A stretch of DNA of 64,000 nucleotides from Candidatus Nitrosacidococcus tergens (GTDB lineage: Bacteria; Pseudomonadota; Gammaproteobacteria; Nitrosococcales; Nitrosococcaceae): assembly GCF_902810445.1 (NCBI RefSeq), contig NZ_LR778175.1:1-64000 (forward strand), read 5' to 3'. Positions 42,861-52,125 of this stretch are shown one piece after another. Each line of letters opens with the position of its first letter. Position 1 is the stretch's first letter. The notes beneath the pieces are model-generated. The model saw only the letters and a list, made by a program, of their open reading frames with translations, had not been told where the DNA came from and did no database searches. Position numbers and translations under genes: made by a program.

Positions 42861-43346
42861 ATGGCAATTTCTCTTGTAGTAGCCATGGATAATAACTGTT
42901 TAATAGGCAATCAAAATAAGTTACCTTGGAAGTTGCCTGCTGATTTAAAATATTTTCGCAAATTAACTATAGGGAAATCAGTGCTTATGGGAAGAAAAAC
43001 CTATGAGAGTATTGGACATCCCTTAGAGGGTAGAGAAAATATTATTCTTACCAATAACTCTCGCTATATTGTGAAAAAATGCACTATAATAAATAGTTTA
43101 AAAGATGTATTACAGATCGCTCAAGAAAAAAAACTCATGGTAATTGGCGGTGCTTCTATATATGAGCAAATGCTTACCTATGCTCAGAATATTTACTTAA
43201 CTCATATTCATGGAGAATTTCATGGAGATAGTTGGTTTCCCTATTTTGATAAGAAAGTATGGAGCGAGGTTTGGAAAGAATCCTATCATCCTAATGAAAG
43301 AAACCCTTATAGTTATGATTTCATCAAATTAGTGAAGCTAGCCTGA
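42861..43346 (+). CDS. folA: Dihydrofolate reductase
   Basis: The 161-residue DHFR has ISLVVAMDNNCLIGNQNKLPW (in parts; catalytic Asp/Asn loop), KLPADLKYFRKLT with the conserved acidic residue near 28, and the NADPH-binding GRKTYESIG near 44 and VIGGASIYEQ near 94. It lies 6 bases after thyA. Its stop codon directly abuts the stop of the convergent radC with no spacer. Confidence 0.97.
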   Translation: MAISLVVAMDNNCLIGNQNKLPWKLPADLKYFRKLTIGKSVLMGRKTYESIGHPLEGRENIILTNNSRYIVKKCTIINSLKDVLQIAQEKKLMVIGGASIYEQMLTYAQNIYLTHIHGEFHGDSWFPYFDKKVWSEVWKESYHPNERNPYSYDFIKLVKLA

Positions 43347-44024
43347 TCAAATAATCCCTTGTTCTGCAAAAGAAAGGGAACTCTCTCCATCGCCCACAAT
43401 TATATGATCTAATACCCTTATATCTATCAGTGCTAAAGCCTCTTTTAAGTGTTGCGTAATTTTTTTATCCGCTTGGCTTGGTTCTGCTATACCAGAGGGG
43501 TGATTATGGGCAAAAATTACTGCTGCTGCATTATGGTTTAATGCTTTTTTTACTACTTCACGAGGATAAACACTTGCACTATTAATAGTGCCCCTAAATA
43601 ATTCTTCGAAGGCAAGTATATGGTTTTGGTTGTCTAAGAAGAGACAAGCAAAAACTTCAAATGGATAAGATCGCAAATGTGCTACTAAATATCGTTTAGT
43701 ATTTTGAGGATCGGTCAAGATATCTTTTTCACTCAAGGTAGATGCTAAATAACGACGACTCATTTCCAAACACGCCTGTAGTTGGGTATATTTCGCTATC
43801 CCTAGGCCAAGAACATTACAAAATTCTTTTTGGTTAGATTCTAGCAGTGACCGTAACCCACCAAAACGCTCCAAAAGATCTCTAGCTAAATCAACTGCAG
43901 TTTTTCCAGAAATACCAGTACGTAAAAAAATAGCAAGCAATTCTCCATCAGATAGAGCACTTGCTCCTCGCTGTAGAAGCTTTTCCCGAGGTCTTTCTTC
44001 TATAGGCCAATCAGTTATTGCCAT
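43347..44024 (-). CDS. radC: RadC family protein
   Basis: The 225-residue JAB-domain protein has the N-terminal helix-hairpin-helix region (LLQRGASALSDGELLAIFLRTG) and the C-terminal MPN/JAB metal site with HNHPSGIAEPSQAD (near residue 172) and an upstream Glu. Despite the name, a DNA repair role is unproven. It is convergent with folA at zero distance and divergent from miaB. Confidence 0.95.
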   Translation of the reverse strand: MAITDWPIEERPREKLLQRGASALSDGELLAIFLRTGISGKTAVDLARDLLERFGGLRSLLESNQKEFCNVLGLGIAKYTQLQACLEMSRRYLASTLSEKDILTDPQNTKRYLVAHLRSYPFEVFACLFLDNQNHILAFEELFRGTINSASVYPREVVKKALNHNAAAVIFAHNHPSGIAEPSQADKKITQHLKEALALIDIRVLDHIIVGDGESSLSFAEQGII

Positions 44025-44168
44025 AAAATTTTAATTTTTAATACCTGTTTATATAGCTTTATTATATAAATTTATGGTAAATATACCGAATATAGAATCG
44101 AGTGTTAAAAATAGTTAGAACTACTTATATATTTATTGATTTTGAATTTTAAGCAAAATAGTGCTTCT

Positions 44169-45494
44169 ATGGGAAATAAGCTTTATATAAAAACCTACGG
44201 CTGCCAAATGAATGAATATGATTCTACAAGAATGGCAGATATGCTTTATAAATCCCATGGATTGGAACGTACTTCAAACCCTGATGAAGCTGAAGTATGG
44301 TTGCTTAACACTTGTTCTGTTAGAGAAAAAGCACAAGAGAAAGTATTTTCCCAACTAGGGCAGTGGCAAGCTCAAAAGAAAGTAGATCCTAAGCTAATTA
44401 TTGGGGTTGGAGGCTGTGTTGCTAGCCAAGAAGGAGAAGCGATTCGAGCACGTGCTCCTTATGTGGATCTTGTATTTGGTCCTCAAACGATTCACCGTTT
44501 ACCTGCGATGATTACCCAAGCTAGGGAAACCAGAAAACCAGTTATTGATATTTCTTTTCCAGAAATTGAAAAATTCGATAAATTACCCGAACCTAGAGCA
44601 GAAGGACCTACTGCATTTGTCTCTATTATGGAAGGTTGTAGTAAGTATTGCTCCTTTTGCGTAGTCCCTTATACCCGTGGAGAGGAAATTAGCAGATCCT
44701 TCGACGATGTACTTGCTGAAATTGTAAGTTTAGCAGAGCAAGGAGTACGTGAAGTTACCCTTCTGGGGCAAAATGTAAATGCCTATAGGGGTCTAATGAA
44801 TGATAAAGATATTGCTGATTTAGCACTACTGATACATTATGCTGCTGCAATTGATGGAATAGATCGTATTCGTTTTACAACTTCTCACCCAGTAGAATTT
44901 TCAGATAGTCTTATTCAAGCTTTTGCTGAAGTTCCAGAACTTGTCAGCCATCTACACTTACCAGTGCAGAGCGGATCAAATAGAATGCTTAGCTTAATGA
45001 AGCGAGGGCATACTATTGAGGAGTACAAAGCCAAACTTCAAAAATTACGTAAGGCGCGACCCCATATAAGCATTTCTAGTGATTTTATTGTTGGATTACC
45101 TGGAGAAACTGAAGATGACTTTCAAGCTACCTTGGACTTAGTAAAAAAAATAGGTTTTGATCATTCTTTTAGCTTTATTTACAGTCCTAGACCAGGTACA
45201 CCTGCAGCTAGTCTTCCTGATTCAACACCTATTGAAGTAAAAAAAGAGCGTCTTTCTAGATTACAAGAGCTACTTCTTTCCTCAGAACAAGTGATTAGCC
45301 AAAATATGATAGGTACGATACAGCGAGTACTTGTTGAAAAACCCTCTAAAAAGGATTTTACTATACTATCTGGGCGTACTGAAAATAATCGAGTAGTAAA
45401 TTTTCCTGCTAATAAGGAGTTAATTGGTAATTTTATGAATATACAAATTACTGAAGCACTTTCAAATTCTCTCCGTGGTAGAATTTATCAATAA
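44169..45494 (+). CDS. miaB: tRNA-2-methylthio-N6-dimethylallyladenosine synthase MiaB
   Basis: MiaB adds a methylthio group at A37 of tRNAs. The start at 44169 (MGNKLYIKTYGCQMNEYDS) matches homologues; a TTG 33 bases upstream extends the frame but is less likely. The 441-residue protein has the N-terminal UPF0004 cysteines (CQM, CSV, CVAS), radical-SAM CSKYCSFCVVP (near 157), and a C-terminal TRAM domain (VLVEKPSKKD onward). Confidence 0.96.
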   Translation: MGNKLYIKTYGCQMNEYDSTRMADMLYKSHGLERTSNPDEAEVWLLNTCSVREKAQEKVFSQLGQWQAQKKVDPKLIIGVGGCVASQEGEAIRARAPYVDLVFGPQTIHRLPAMITQARETRKPVIDISFPEIEKFDKLPEPRAEGPTAFVSIMEGCSKYCSFCVVPYTRGEEISRSFDDVLAEIVSLAEQGVREVTLLGQNVNAYRGLMNDKDIADLALLIHYAAAIDGIDRIRFTTSHPVEFSDSLIQAFAEVPELVSHLHLPVQSGSNRMLSLMKRGHTIEEYKAKLQKLRKARPHISISSDFIVGLPGETEDDFQATLDLVKKIGFDHSFSFIYSPRPGTPAASLPDSTPIEVKKERLSRLQELLLSSEQVISQNMIGTIQRVLVEKPSKKDFTILSGRTENNRVVNFPANKELIGNFMNIQITEALSNSLRGRIYQ

Positions 45495-45572
45495 AGAAGA
45501 ATGCCACAATACTATTTCCTTAATGATTTTTAAAGTTTAATCTTTAGTATCACATATCATTTCTGATATATC

Positions 45573-46550
45573 TTGGATAACAGCAAATCCGCTATTCCCC
45601 ACACTAGTAATACCAGTAGATTTATCTTGGAGCCGCTGAGTAATCAGCGATTAGCTAATCTTTGCGGCCAATCTGATAATAATCTACGTTATATAGAAAA
45701 AAACTTAGGGGTAGAAATCAATAACCGAGGTAATAGATTTCAAATTACAGGGGATAGTTTTTCAGTAGAGAAAGCAACTAAGATTATAAAATCTTTATAT
45801 GATAGAGCGAGTAGGAATTACGTTAGCCCAAATTATATACATCTCTCTCTTCAAGAATCAGATGTATCTATACAACATATAGAAGAAATTTCAATTAAAA
45901 CTCGTCAAGGAGCAATTAAAGGAAGAAACCCGCAACAAACATGCTACTTATTTAATATTGCACATCATGATATTAGTTTTGGAGTTGGCCCAGCAGGTAC
46001 TGGCAAAAGCTACTTAGCGGTAGCCAGCGCTATAGAAGCATTAAAACAGGAAAAAGTTCAAAAATTACTCCTTATCCGCCCTGCGGTAGAAGCAGGGGAG
46101 CGATTAGGATTTCTTCCCGGAGATTTAACGCAAAAAATAGATCCCTATCTTCGCCCTCTTTATGACGCACTCTATGACATGTTAGGGTTTGAGCGAGTTA
46201 ATAAACTTATTGAACGCCATATCATTGAAGTGGCTCCTTTAGCCTATATGCGTGGCCGTACACTCAATGAATCTTTCATCATTTTAGATGAGGCTCAAAA
46301 TACAACAATTGAACAAATGAAAATGTTTCTTACTCGTTTAGGGTATGGGTCTACTGCAGTAATTACAGGAGATATAACGCAAATCGATCTTCCTAAGGGA
46401 CAAAAATCCGGATTATGCCACGCTATTCAGGTATTAAAAAATGTGCAAGAAATTAGTTTCACTTTTTTTAAATCTACAGATGTAGTACGACATCCGTTAG
46501 TCCAAAGAATAGTACAGGCGTATGATCATTTTGATAAACAACCTTTCTAA
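45573..46550 (+). CDS. ybeZ: PhoH-like ATPase (YbeZ)
   Basis: This 325-residue protein has an N-terminal KH-like/PhoH region and a helicase-like ATPase core: GVGPAGTGKSYLA (Walker A, near 138) and ILDEAQNTT (Walker B, near 236). A stop codon lies just upstream, so the start is taken as TTG at 45573; no good ribosome binding site is seen. It forms the conserved ybeZ-ybeY-ybeX(-lnt) cluster and its partner YbeY is next, 5 bases away. Confidence 0.93.
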   Translation: MDNSKSAIPHTSNTSRFILEPLSNQRLANLCGQSDNNLRYIEKNLGVEINNRGNRFQITGDSFSVEKATKIIKSLYDRASRNYVSPNYIHLSLQESDVSIQHIEEISIKTRQGAIKGRNPQQTCYLFNIAHHDISFGVGPAGTGKSYLAVASAIEALKQEKVQKLLLIRPAVEAGERLGFLPGDLTQKIDPYLRPLYDALYDMLGFERVNKLIERHIIEVAPLAYMRGRTLNESFIILDEAQNTTIEQMKMFLTRLGYGSTAVITGDITQIDLPKGQKSGLCHAIQVLKNVQEISFTFFKSTDVVRHPLVQRIVQAYDHFDKQPF

Positions 46551-46555
46551 ACCCT

Positions 46556-47026
46556 ATGAAGGTCACAACTCACGTTCAGTACACTATACCTAACGCAAAA
46601 AATTTTCCATCTAAACTTGATTTTAAGCTTTGGGTAAAAACAACCTTAGCAGATCATTTAAAGAATACGCAGGTAACAATACGTATTGTACATGCCCAAG
46701 AAATGGAAGATCTAAATTGGAGATATCGTGGCAAAAAAGGAACAACAAATATTTTATCCTTTCCTATCAGCGATACTCTCTCTATAGCTTCCTACAAAAT
46801 CCCTCTAGGAGATTTAATAATTTGTGCTCCTGTAGTGGCTCGTGAAGCCTTAGAACAAAACAAAGATGAAAAAGCCCACTGGGCTCATTTAACCATCCAT
46901 GGGGTATTACACTTACTTGGATTTGATCATCAATATGAAGATGAAGCCCAATATATGGAAGCTAAAGAAATAGCTATCCTAGAACAGTTGGGATATTCCC
47001 ATCCTTATGAAATCAATAGTGAGTAA
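46556..47026 (+). CDS. ybeY: rRNA maturation endoribonuclease YbeY
   Basis: This 156-residue metallo-endoribonuclease functions in 16S rRNA 3' processing and ribosome quality control. The zinc signature HGVLHLLGFDH (residues ~120-130) has the three histidines intact, and KGTTNILSFP precedes it. It is positioned between ybeZ and corC, with short spacers. Confidence 0.97.
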   Translation: MKVTTHVQYTIPNAKNFPSKLDFKLWVKTTLADHLKNTQVTIRIVHAQEMEDLNWRYRGKKGTTNILSFPISDTLSIASYKIPLGDLIICAPVVAREALEQNKDEKAHWAHLTIHGVLHLLGFDHQYEDEAQYMEAKEIAILEQLGYSHPYEINSE

Positions 47027-47029
47027 TTT

Positions 47030-47899
47030 ATGAACAAAGATCGACCTAGTCATGCTCTAGATCATCCCTCTTGGCGGGAACGATTAGGGCAAGCATTACT
47101 GGGAACGCTACAAGATCGAAAGCAATTTATCAATCTTTTATACAACGCTTCAGGACGCGATCTTTTTGATCCTGAAGTGTTTAATATCATTAAAAATGCA
47201 CTTACTCTGGAAGAAATACAAGTATGTGACATTATGGTGCCTCGTACTCAAATAGAAATGATAGAAGAGGGAGCGTCACCAGAGCAGATTTTTGAAAAAA
47301 TTACCCAATCTATTCATTCACGATTTCCAGTTATAGGTAAAAATCGAGATGATATTGTTGGCATCATGATGGCTAAAGACATACTAACTCACTTTCATAG
47401 CGGTAAGCTTGCTTCTTTTACTATAGCTGATGTCATTAGACCGGCTTTATTTATTCCTGAAAATAAACGTCTTAATACTTTATTAAAAGAATTCCGTGTT
47501 AGTCGTAACCATATTGCGATTGTAGTAGATGAATATGGAGGCACCTCAGGGCTAGTGACCATTGAAGATATATTAGAGCAAATTGTGGGAGATATTGAAA
47601 ACGAGCATGGTTTTTCAGAGGAAAAAAACCATATTATTCCTTGTGGAAATAATAGTTATTTTGTAAAAGCACTTACCTCAATTGAGAATTTTAATCATTA
47701 CTTTAAAACTAATTTCAATGATGAAGATTTAGATACGGTTGGGGGTTTAGTACTTAATGAATTAGGTTATGTGCCTAAAAAGGGCGAACAAATTACCATT
47801 GATAACTTTGAATTTAAAGTATTACGAGGAGATAACTGCTGTCTCCACCTATTAGAATTGCGTTTAATACCAAGTATAAAAGAGTCTCTTTCATGCTAA
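47030..47899 (+). CDS. corC: CorC/YbeX transporter-associated protein
   Basis: This 289-residue protein has a CBS domain pair (VCDIMVPRTQIEMI, residues ~65-78; VIRPALFIPENKRLNTLL near 136; GGTSGLVTIEDILEQIVGDIE near 173) and a C-terminal CorC/HlyC domain. It belongs to the Mg/Co efflux-associated family. It starts 3 bases after ybeY. The next gene overlaps it by 7 bases and is not part of the usual enteric order. Confidence 0.94.
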   Translation: MNKDRPSHALDHPSWRERLGQALLGTLQDRKQFINLLYNASGRDLFDPEVFNIIKNALTLEEIQVCDIMVPRTQIEMIEEGASPEQIFEKITQSIHSRFPVIGKNRDDIVGIMMAKDILTHFHSGKLASFTIADVIRPALFIPENKRLNTLLKEFRVSRNHIAIVVDEYGGTSGLVTIEDILEQIVGDIENEHGFSEEKNHIIPCGNNSYFVKALTSIENFNHYFKTNFNDEDLDTVGGLVLNELGYVPKKGEQITIDNFEFKVLRGDNCCLHLLELRLIPSIKESLSC

Positions 47900-48876
47900 A
47901 GCTACTCCGTTTGTTATTTAGCGGACTTACTTTACTTTTAATAGGAATTGTTATTTTTGCTACCCTTTTTCCTATTAGTGGTAGTGATGCAGTTATTCTA
48001 GAGCAAATAACTACCTTTGCAATTGTATTATTATTCTTTATGCATGGGGCTAAGTTATCTCGTAGTGCTATTGTTGCTGGAATTACCCATTGGCGATTAC
48101 ATAGCCTTATTTTTATTTTTACCTTTGGTATTTTTCCTCTCATTGGTTTTATTACGCTTCCTTTTATAGAACCATTGATCGGTTTTAGCCTTTCAGTAGG
48201 TGTACTTTTTTTATGCACACTACCTAGTACTGTACAATCTGCTATTGCATTTACTTCTATTGCTCGAGGTAATGTACCCGCTGCAATTTGTAATGCCTCT
48301 GCTTCTAGTATTATTGGTATCGTATTAACCCCACTTATATTTAGTTTAATGGTAGAAGTTCATCCAAATGAGAATCAGCCATTACTAACACCTATTATTG
48401 AGATTAGTGAAAAATTATTATTACCATTCCTCATTGGACACTTAATGCGTCCTTTAATAGGAAATTTTGTAGAAACCCATGCTAGATTAGTCCATTCTAT
48501 CGATCAAACTTCTATTTTGCTTATCGTGTATTCTGCTTTTAATGAGTCGGTCATAAACGGAATCTGGCACCAAATACCTATGGAGTCTCTTTTTATTCTC
48601 ACTATAACTTGCAGCATTTTATTAGCTATAGTGCTAACTGCCACAACTTGGCTGGCTCACTATTTTCATTTTAATAAAGAAGATGAAATTACTATTGTAT
48701 TTTGTGGCTCTAAAAAAAGCCTTGCCTCTGGCGTACCTATAGCACAGGTGATGTTTGGAGGGGGTAGCAGTGCCATTACAATTGGTCCTATTCTGTTACC
48801 TATTATGATTTTTCATCAAATACAGCTTATGGTATGTGCTGCACTTGCAGAGCATTATGCTGCTCGCCTTGAGTAG
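47893..48876 (+). CDS. BASS-like bile acid:Na+ symporter family transporter
   Basis: This 327-residue membrane protein has about ten hydrophobic segments, of the SBF-like/YfeH type. The N-terminal part has FFMHGAKLSRSAIVAGITHWRLH (in parts, near 49-71), and the second half carries the FCGSKKSLASGVPIAQVMF block (near 272) typical of this family. The substrate is unknown; relatives carry organic anions. It is inserted between corC and lnt and overlaps corC, so it is cotranscribed. Confidence 0.88.
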   Translation: MLKLLRLLFSGLTLLLIGIVIFATLFPISGSDAVILEQITTFAIVLLFFMHGAKLSRSAIVAGITHWRLHSLIFIFTFGIFPLIGFITLPFIEPLIGFSLSVGVLFLCTLPSTVQSAIAFTSIARGNVPAAICNASASSIIGIVLTPLIFSLMVEVHPNENQPLLTPIIEISEKLLLPFLIGHLMRPLIGNFVETHARLVHSIDQTSILLIVYSAFNESVINGIWHQIPMESLFILTITCSILLAIVLTATTWLAHYFHFNKEDEITIVFCGSKKSLASGVPIAQVMFGGGSSAITIGPILLPIMIFHQIQLMVCAALAEHYAARLE

Positions 48877-48910
48877 TACTAGAATCTCTACAAACCAGTA
48901 TTATTGAGCT

Positions 48911-50404
48911 ATGTTTATGAAACGAAATAGAAAGAGTATTCTAGTACTGGTTGCGGGAGGAATACTACCACTTGCTTTTGCACCCTATCACATTTATATA
49001 ATTGCAATTATTAGCCCTATTTTTTTGTTTGCTATCTGCCGTAATGCACTAGTTAAACAAACGCTATGGTATGGATGGTTATTTGGTTTAGGTTATTTTG
49101 GAGTAGGGGTTTCTTGGATTTATATAGCTATCCACGATTTTGGTCATACCAGTGTTGTTTTAGCCTTGTCTATCACTGGGTTATTTATCGCTTTTCTAAG
49201 CCTTTTTCCTGCATTATTAGCAGGGTTAATCACGTTTCTCTTCCCTAATGAAAACAAAACTAAATACCTTTTAGTTTGGCCTACTTTATGGGTAATTATT
49301 GAATGGATTCGAGGTTGGATTTTTACAGGGTTTCCATGGCTAAGCCTAGGCTATAGTCAGTTTGAAAGCCCTCTTTCCAATTTAGCCCCCATCTTAGGAG
49401 TGTACGGAGTTTCTTTAGCTGTCGTATTAAGTGCTAGTTTGATTATACTTGCGTGTTACTGGGGAAATTCTACACGGTTTATTGCTATTGGAGGGCTAGG
49501 ATCGCTGTGGATTTTTAGCTTTTTTCTATCTTTTATACCATGGACCACTCCTATAGGTAATCAAATTCAAGTAACTTTAATTCAAGGAAATACGCCTCAA
49601 GATATAAAATGGGAACCTAATCAAGTAAGATTAGCGCTTGAAAAATACCATGATCTTACAGAGAAGCACTGGGATAGCGATCTGATTATTTGGCCAGAAG
49701 GCGCGTTACCTGTGCTATATCATCAAATTGCTCAGGGTTATTTAAGTGATCTCGAAGATGAAGCGAAAACCCATCATACGGATTTATTAATTGGACTACC
49801 TTTTTATAATCAAGAAGGTGGAAAGTATTATAATGGGTTACTCAATCTTGGTGCTAAAAGATCTTTTTACTACAAATATCATTTAGTCCCTTTTGGTGAA
49901 TACATCCCCCTTTCCTCTTACCTACAAGGAGTTATTGATTTTTTTAATTTACCTATATCTTCTTTTAGTCACGGGGAGAAACAGCAACCTTTATTACAGG
50001 TTGCTGGCTATCTTGTAGCAGCATCTATTTGTTATGAAGATGCTTTCGGTGAAGAAATCACTAAAAAATTACCTGAAGCTAAATTTCTAGTCAACGTAAC
50101 AAACAATGCTTGGTATGGGGATTCTTTAGCTCCTCACCAGCATTTACAAATTGCTCAAATGCGCTCATTAGAAGTAGGTCGAGATTTAGCACGAGCTACT
50201 ACCAATGGGATTTCAGCTATTATCAATGCTAAGGGACGGCTGATAGCAACAACAGATCAATTTATTACTACTACTCTAACAGGAATCATTCAACCAAGGG
50301 AAGGTAAAACACCTTATGTTTTTTGGGGTAATAGTTTTATTATTGGGCTATGCTTTGTGAGCTTTATATTTAGTGTTATCAAAAATCGCCAGCCTATTAA
50401 TTAG
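48911..50404 (+). CDS. lnt: Apolipoprotein N-acyltransferase
   Basis: Lnt adds the third acyl chain to lipoproteins. The 497-residue protein has about seven membrane segments and a nitrilase-like periplasmic domain with catalytic residues in WPEGALP (Glu, near 260), KYHLVPFGEY (Lys, near 323) and ASICYEDAFGE (Cys, near 378). Together with lgt elsewhere in the window it serves lipoprotein maturation. It is 34 bp after the BASS-like gene. Confidence 0.96.
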   Translation: MFMKRNRKSILVLVAGGILPLAFAPYHIYIIAIISPIFLFAICRNALVKQTLWYGWLFGLGYFGVGVSWIYIAIHDFGHTSVVLALSITGLFIAFLSLFPALLAGLITFLFPNENKTKYLLVWPTLWVIIEWIRGWIFTGFPWLSLGYSQFESPLSNLAPILGVYGVSLAVVLSASLIILACYWGNSTRFIAIGGLGSLWIFSFFLSFIPWTTPIGNQIQVTLIQGNTPQDIKWEPNQVRLALEKYHDLTEKHWDSDLIIWPEGALPVLYHQIAQGYLSDLEDEAKTHHTDLLIGLPFYNQEGGKYYNGLLNLGAKRSFYYKYHLVPFGEYIPLSSYLQGVIDFFNLPISSFSHGEKQQPLLQVAGYLVAASICYEDAFGEEITKKLPEAKFLVNVTNNAWYGDSLAPHQHLQIAQMRSLEVGRDLARATTNGISAIINAKGRLIATTDQFITTTLTGIIQPREGKTPYVFWGNSFIIGLCFVSFIFSVIKNRQPIN

Positions 50405-50409
50405 TCATT

Positions 50410-51852
50410 ATGGTACAGCGAGTTTTAGGATTATTTCTTATTTTATTTAGCACGGTATTAATTCCACCTGTAATCATATCTTGGCTTTACCATGATGATG
50501 CAATGTCAGTTTTTTTAGTGGCTTTTAGTCTAATTGTAGGATTAGGGTTATTATTTTGGCTTCCAAGGCATAAATATCGTAGAGATTTAAGGCGAAAAGA
50601 TGGATTTATTATTGTCGTTATGTTTTGGGTGGTCTTAAGTCTTTCGGGATCGCTGCCATTTTTTTTAGCAGAAAACCCAAACCTATCTTTCACTGATGCG
50701 GTTTTTGAATCAGTATCTGAGCTAACCACAACAGGTGCAACTGTCATTAATGGACTCGACGGATTACCTAAATCCTTACTTTTCTACCGTCAAGAACTAC
50801 AGTGGTTAGGAGGTATGGGATTAATTGTGCTCGGGGTTGCTATCTTGCCTATGCTAGGAATTGGAGGTATGCAACTTTATCGAGCAGAAATTCCTGGCCC
50901 TATGAAAACAGATAAGTTTACCCCCCGTATTGCTGAAACGGCAAAAACATTATGGCTAATATATATAGGTTTGACGATTACTTGTGCAACAGCATACTGG
51001 TTTGCAGGAATGAGTCTATTTGATGCTGTAGCTCATAGTTTTTCAACGATAGCGATTGGTGGATCTTCGACCCATGATGATAGTTTTGGCTACTTTAATA
51101 GTCCTTTAATTGAAGCAATTGCAGTATTTTTTATATTTCTAGCAGGTATGAATTTTTCCCTTCATTTTTTTACTCTTAGGAACCATGCTATAAAGCATTA
51201 TTGGAAAGATGAAGAGTGTCGAGCCTATTTATTTATCCTTGTACTTGTAACACTATTTTCATCTATCTACTTATGGATTTATCAAGATTTTTCTGATCCA
51301 TATTCAGCTCTTCGCAATGGGCTTTTTTACACCATTTCAATCGGCACTACAGCAGGGTTTAGTACTGGTGATGGCTATGGAAGTTTACCTGGTTTTTTTC
51401 CTGTTTTATTATTAATGGTTGCTTACATTGGTGCTTGTGGTGGTTCCACTGGTGGTGGAATGAAAGTTATTCGAGCACTATTACTTTATAAGCAAGGAAC
51501 GCGAGAAATAAAAAGATTAATTTACCAAAGTGCTACGATTTCAATTAAAATGGGGGATAAAAGCATCCCAGATCAAATCATAGAGGGTGTAAGTGGTTTT
51601 ATGGCTATTTATATGGTTTGTTTTATTTTGTTGTATTTAACATTATTAGCTACTGGATTAGATATGATAACGGCTTTTTCTGCGGTAACTTCCTGTTTAA
51701 ATAATGTAGGGGTAGGGCTAGGAGAAGCAACTAATAACTATGAGAACATTAATATCATTTCTAAATGGACTTTATGTTTTGCTATGCTACTAGGGCGTTT
51801 AGAAATTTTTCCCATCATTGTGCTTATGACACCCATATTTTGGAAGCAGTAG
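50410..51852 (+). CDS. trkH: Trk potassium uptake protein TrkH
   Basis: The 480-residue membrane pore subunit of a K+ uptake system has repeated selectivity-filter loops: ELTTTGATVINGLD (near 98), STIAIGGSST (near 214), TTAGFSTGDG (near 314) and CLNNVGVGLGEA, plus the GACGGSTGGGMKVIRA segment near 343. It begins 5 bases after lnt. A TrkA regulatory partner is not in the window. Confidence 0.95.
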   Translation: MVQRVLGLFLILFSTVLIPPVIISWLYHDDAMSVFLVAFSLIVGLGLLFWLPRHKYRRDLRRKDGFIIVVMFWVVLSLSGSLPFFLAENPNLSFTDAVFESVSELTTTGATVINGLDGLPKSLLFYRQELQWLGGMGLIVLGVAILPMLGIGGMQLYRAEIPGPMKTDKFTPRIAETAKTLWLIYIGLTITCATAYWFAGMSLFDAVAHSFSTIAIGGSSTHDDSFGYFNSPLIEAIAVFFIFLAGMNFSLHFFTLRNHAIKHYWKDEECRAYLFILVLVTLFSSIYLWIYQDFSDPYSALRNGLFYTISIGTTAGFSTGDGYGSLPGFFPVLLLMVAYIGACGGSTGGGMKVIRALLLYKQGTREIKRLIYQSATISIKMGDKSIPDQIIEGVSGFMAIYMVCFILLYLTLLATGLDMITAFSAVTSCLNNVGVGLGEATNNYENINIISKWTLCFAMLLGRLEIFPIIVLMTPIFWKQ

Positions 51853-51889
51853 CCATTTTTTAATTTTAGAATCTTATAAAGGAGGAAAT

Positions 51890-52093
51890 ATGAAAAAAGA
51901 TATTCACCCAAAATATAATAAAGTTACAGTAACCTGTAGTTGCGGTAATACATTTACTACTGGTTCCACTAAAGAAGGAGCGCTTCACATAGAAGTATGT
52001 TCTTCCTGCCATCCTTTCTATACAGGTACTCAAAAACTCGTAGATACTGCAGGACGTGTAGATAAATTCCGCCAAAGGTATGAGAATAAATAA
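51890..52093 (+). CDS. rpmE: 50S ribosomal protein L31 (zinc-binding type)
   Basis: A 67-residue L31 with four cysteines in the zinc pattern: CSC near residues 16-18 and CSSC near 37-40. A strong AAGGAGGAAAT ribosome binding site precedes the ATG. It starts with the conserved MKKDIHPKY and ends in the basic KFRQRYENK tail. Confidence 0.98.
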   Translation: MKKDIHPKYNKVTVTCSCGNTFTTGSTKEGALHIEVCSSCHPFYTGTQKLVDTAGRVDKFRQRYENK

Positions 52094-52125
52094 TCAAAAT
52101 TTTTATCTATTGCACTTATTAAAAA

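Noticed and set aside
44136..44168. Upstream TTG start for miaB
   Set aside because: The protein aligned with MiaB homologues begins at the ATG at 44169.
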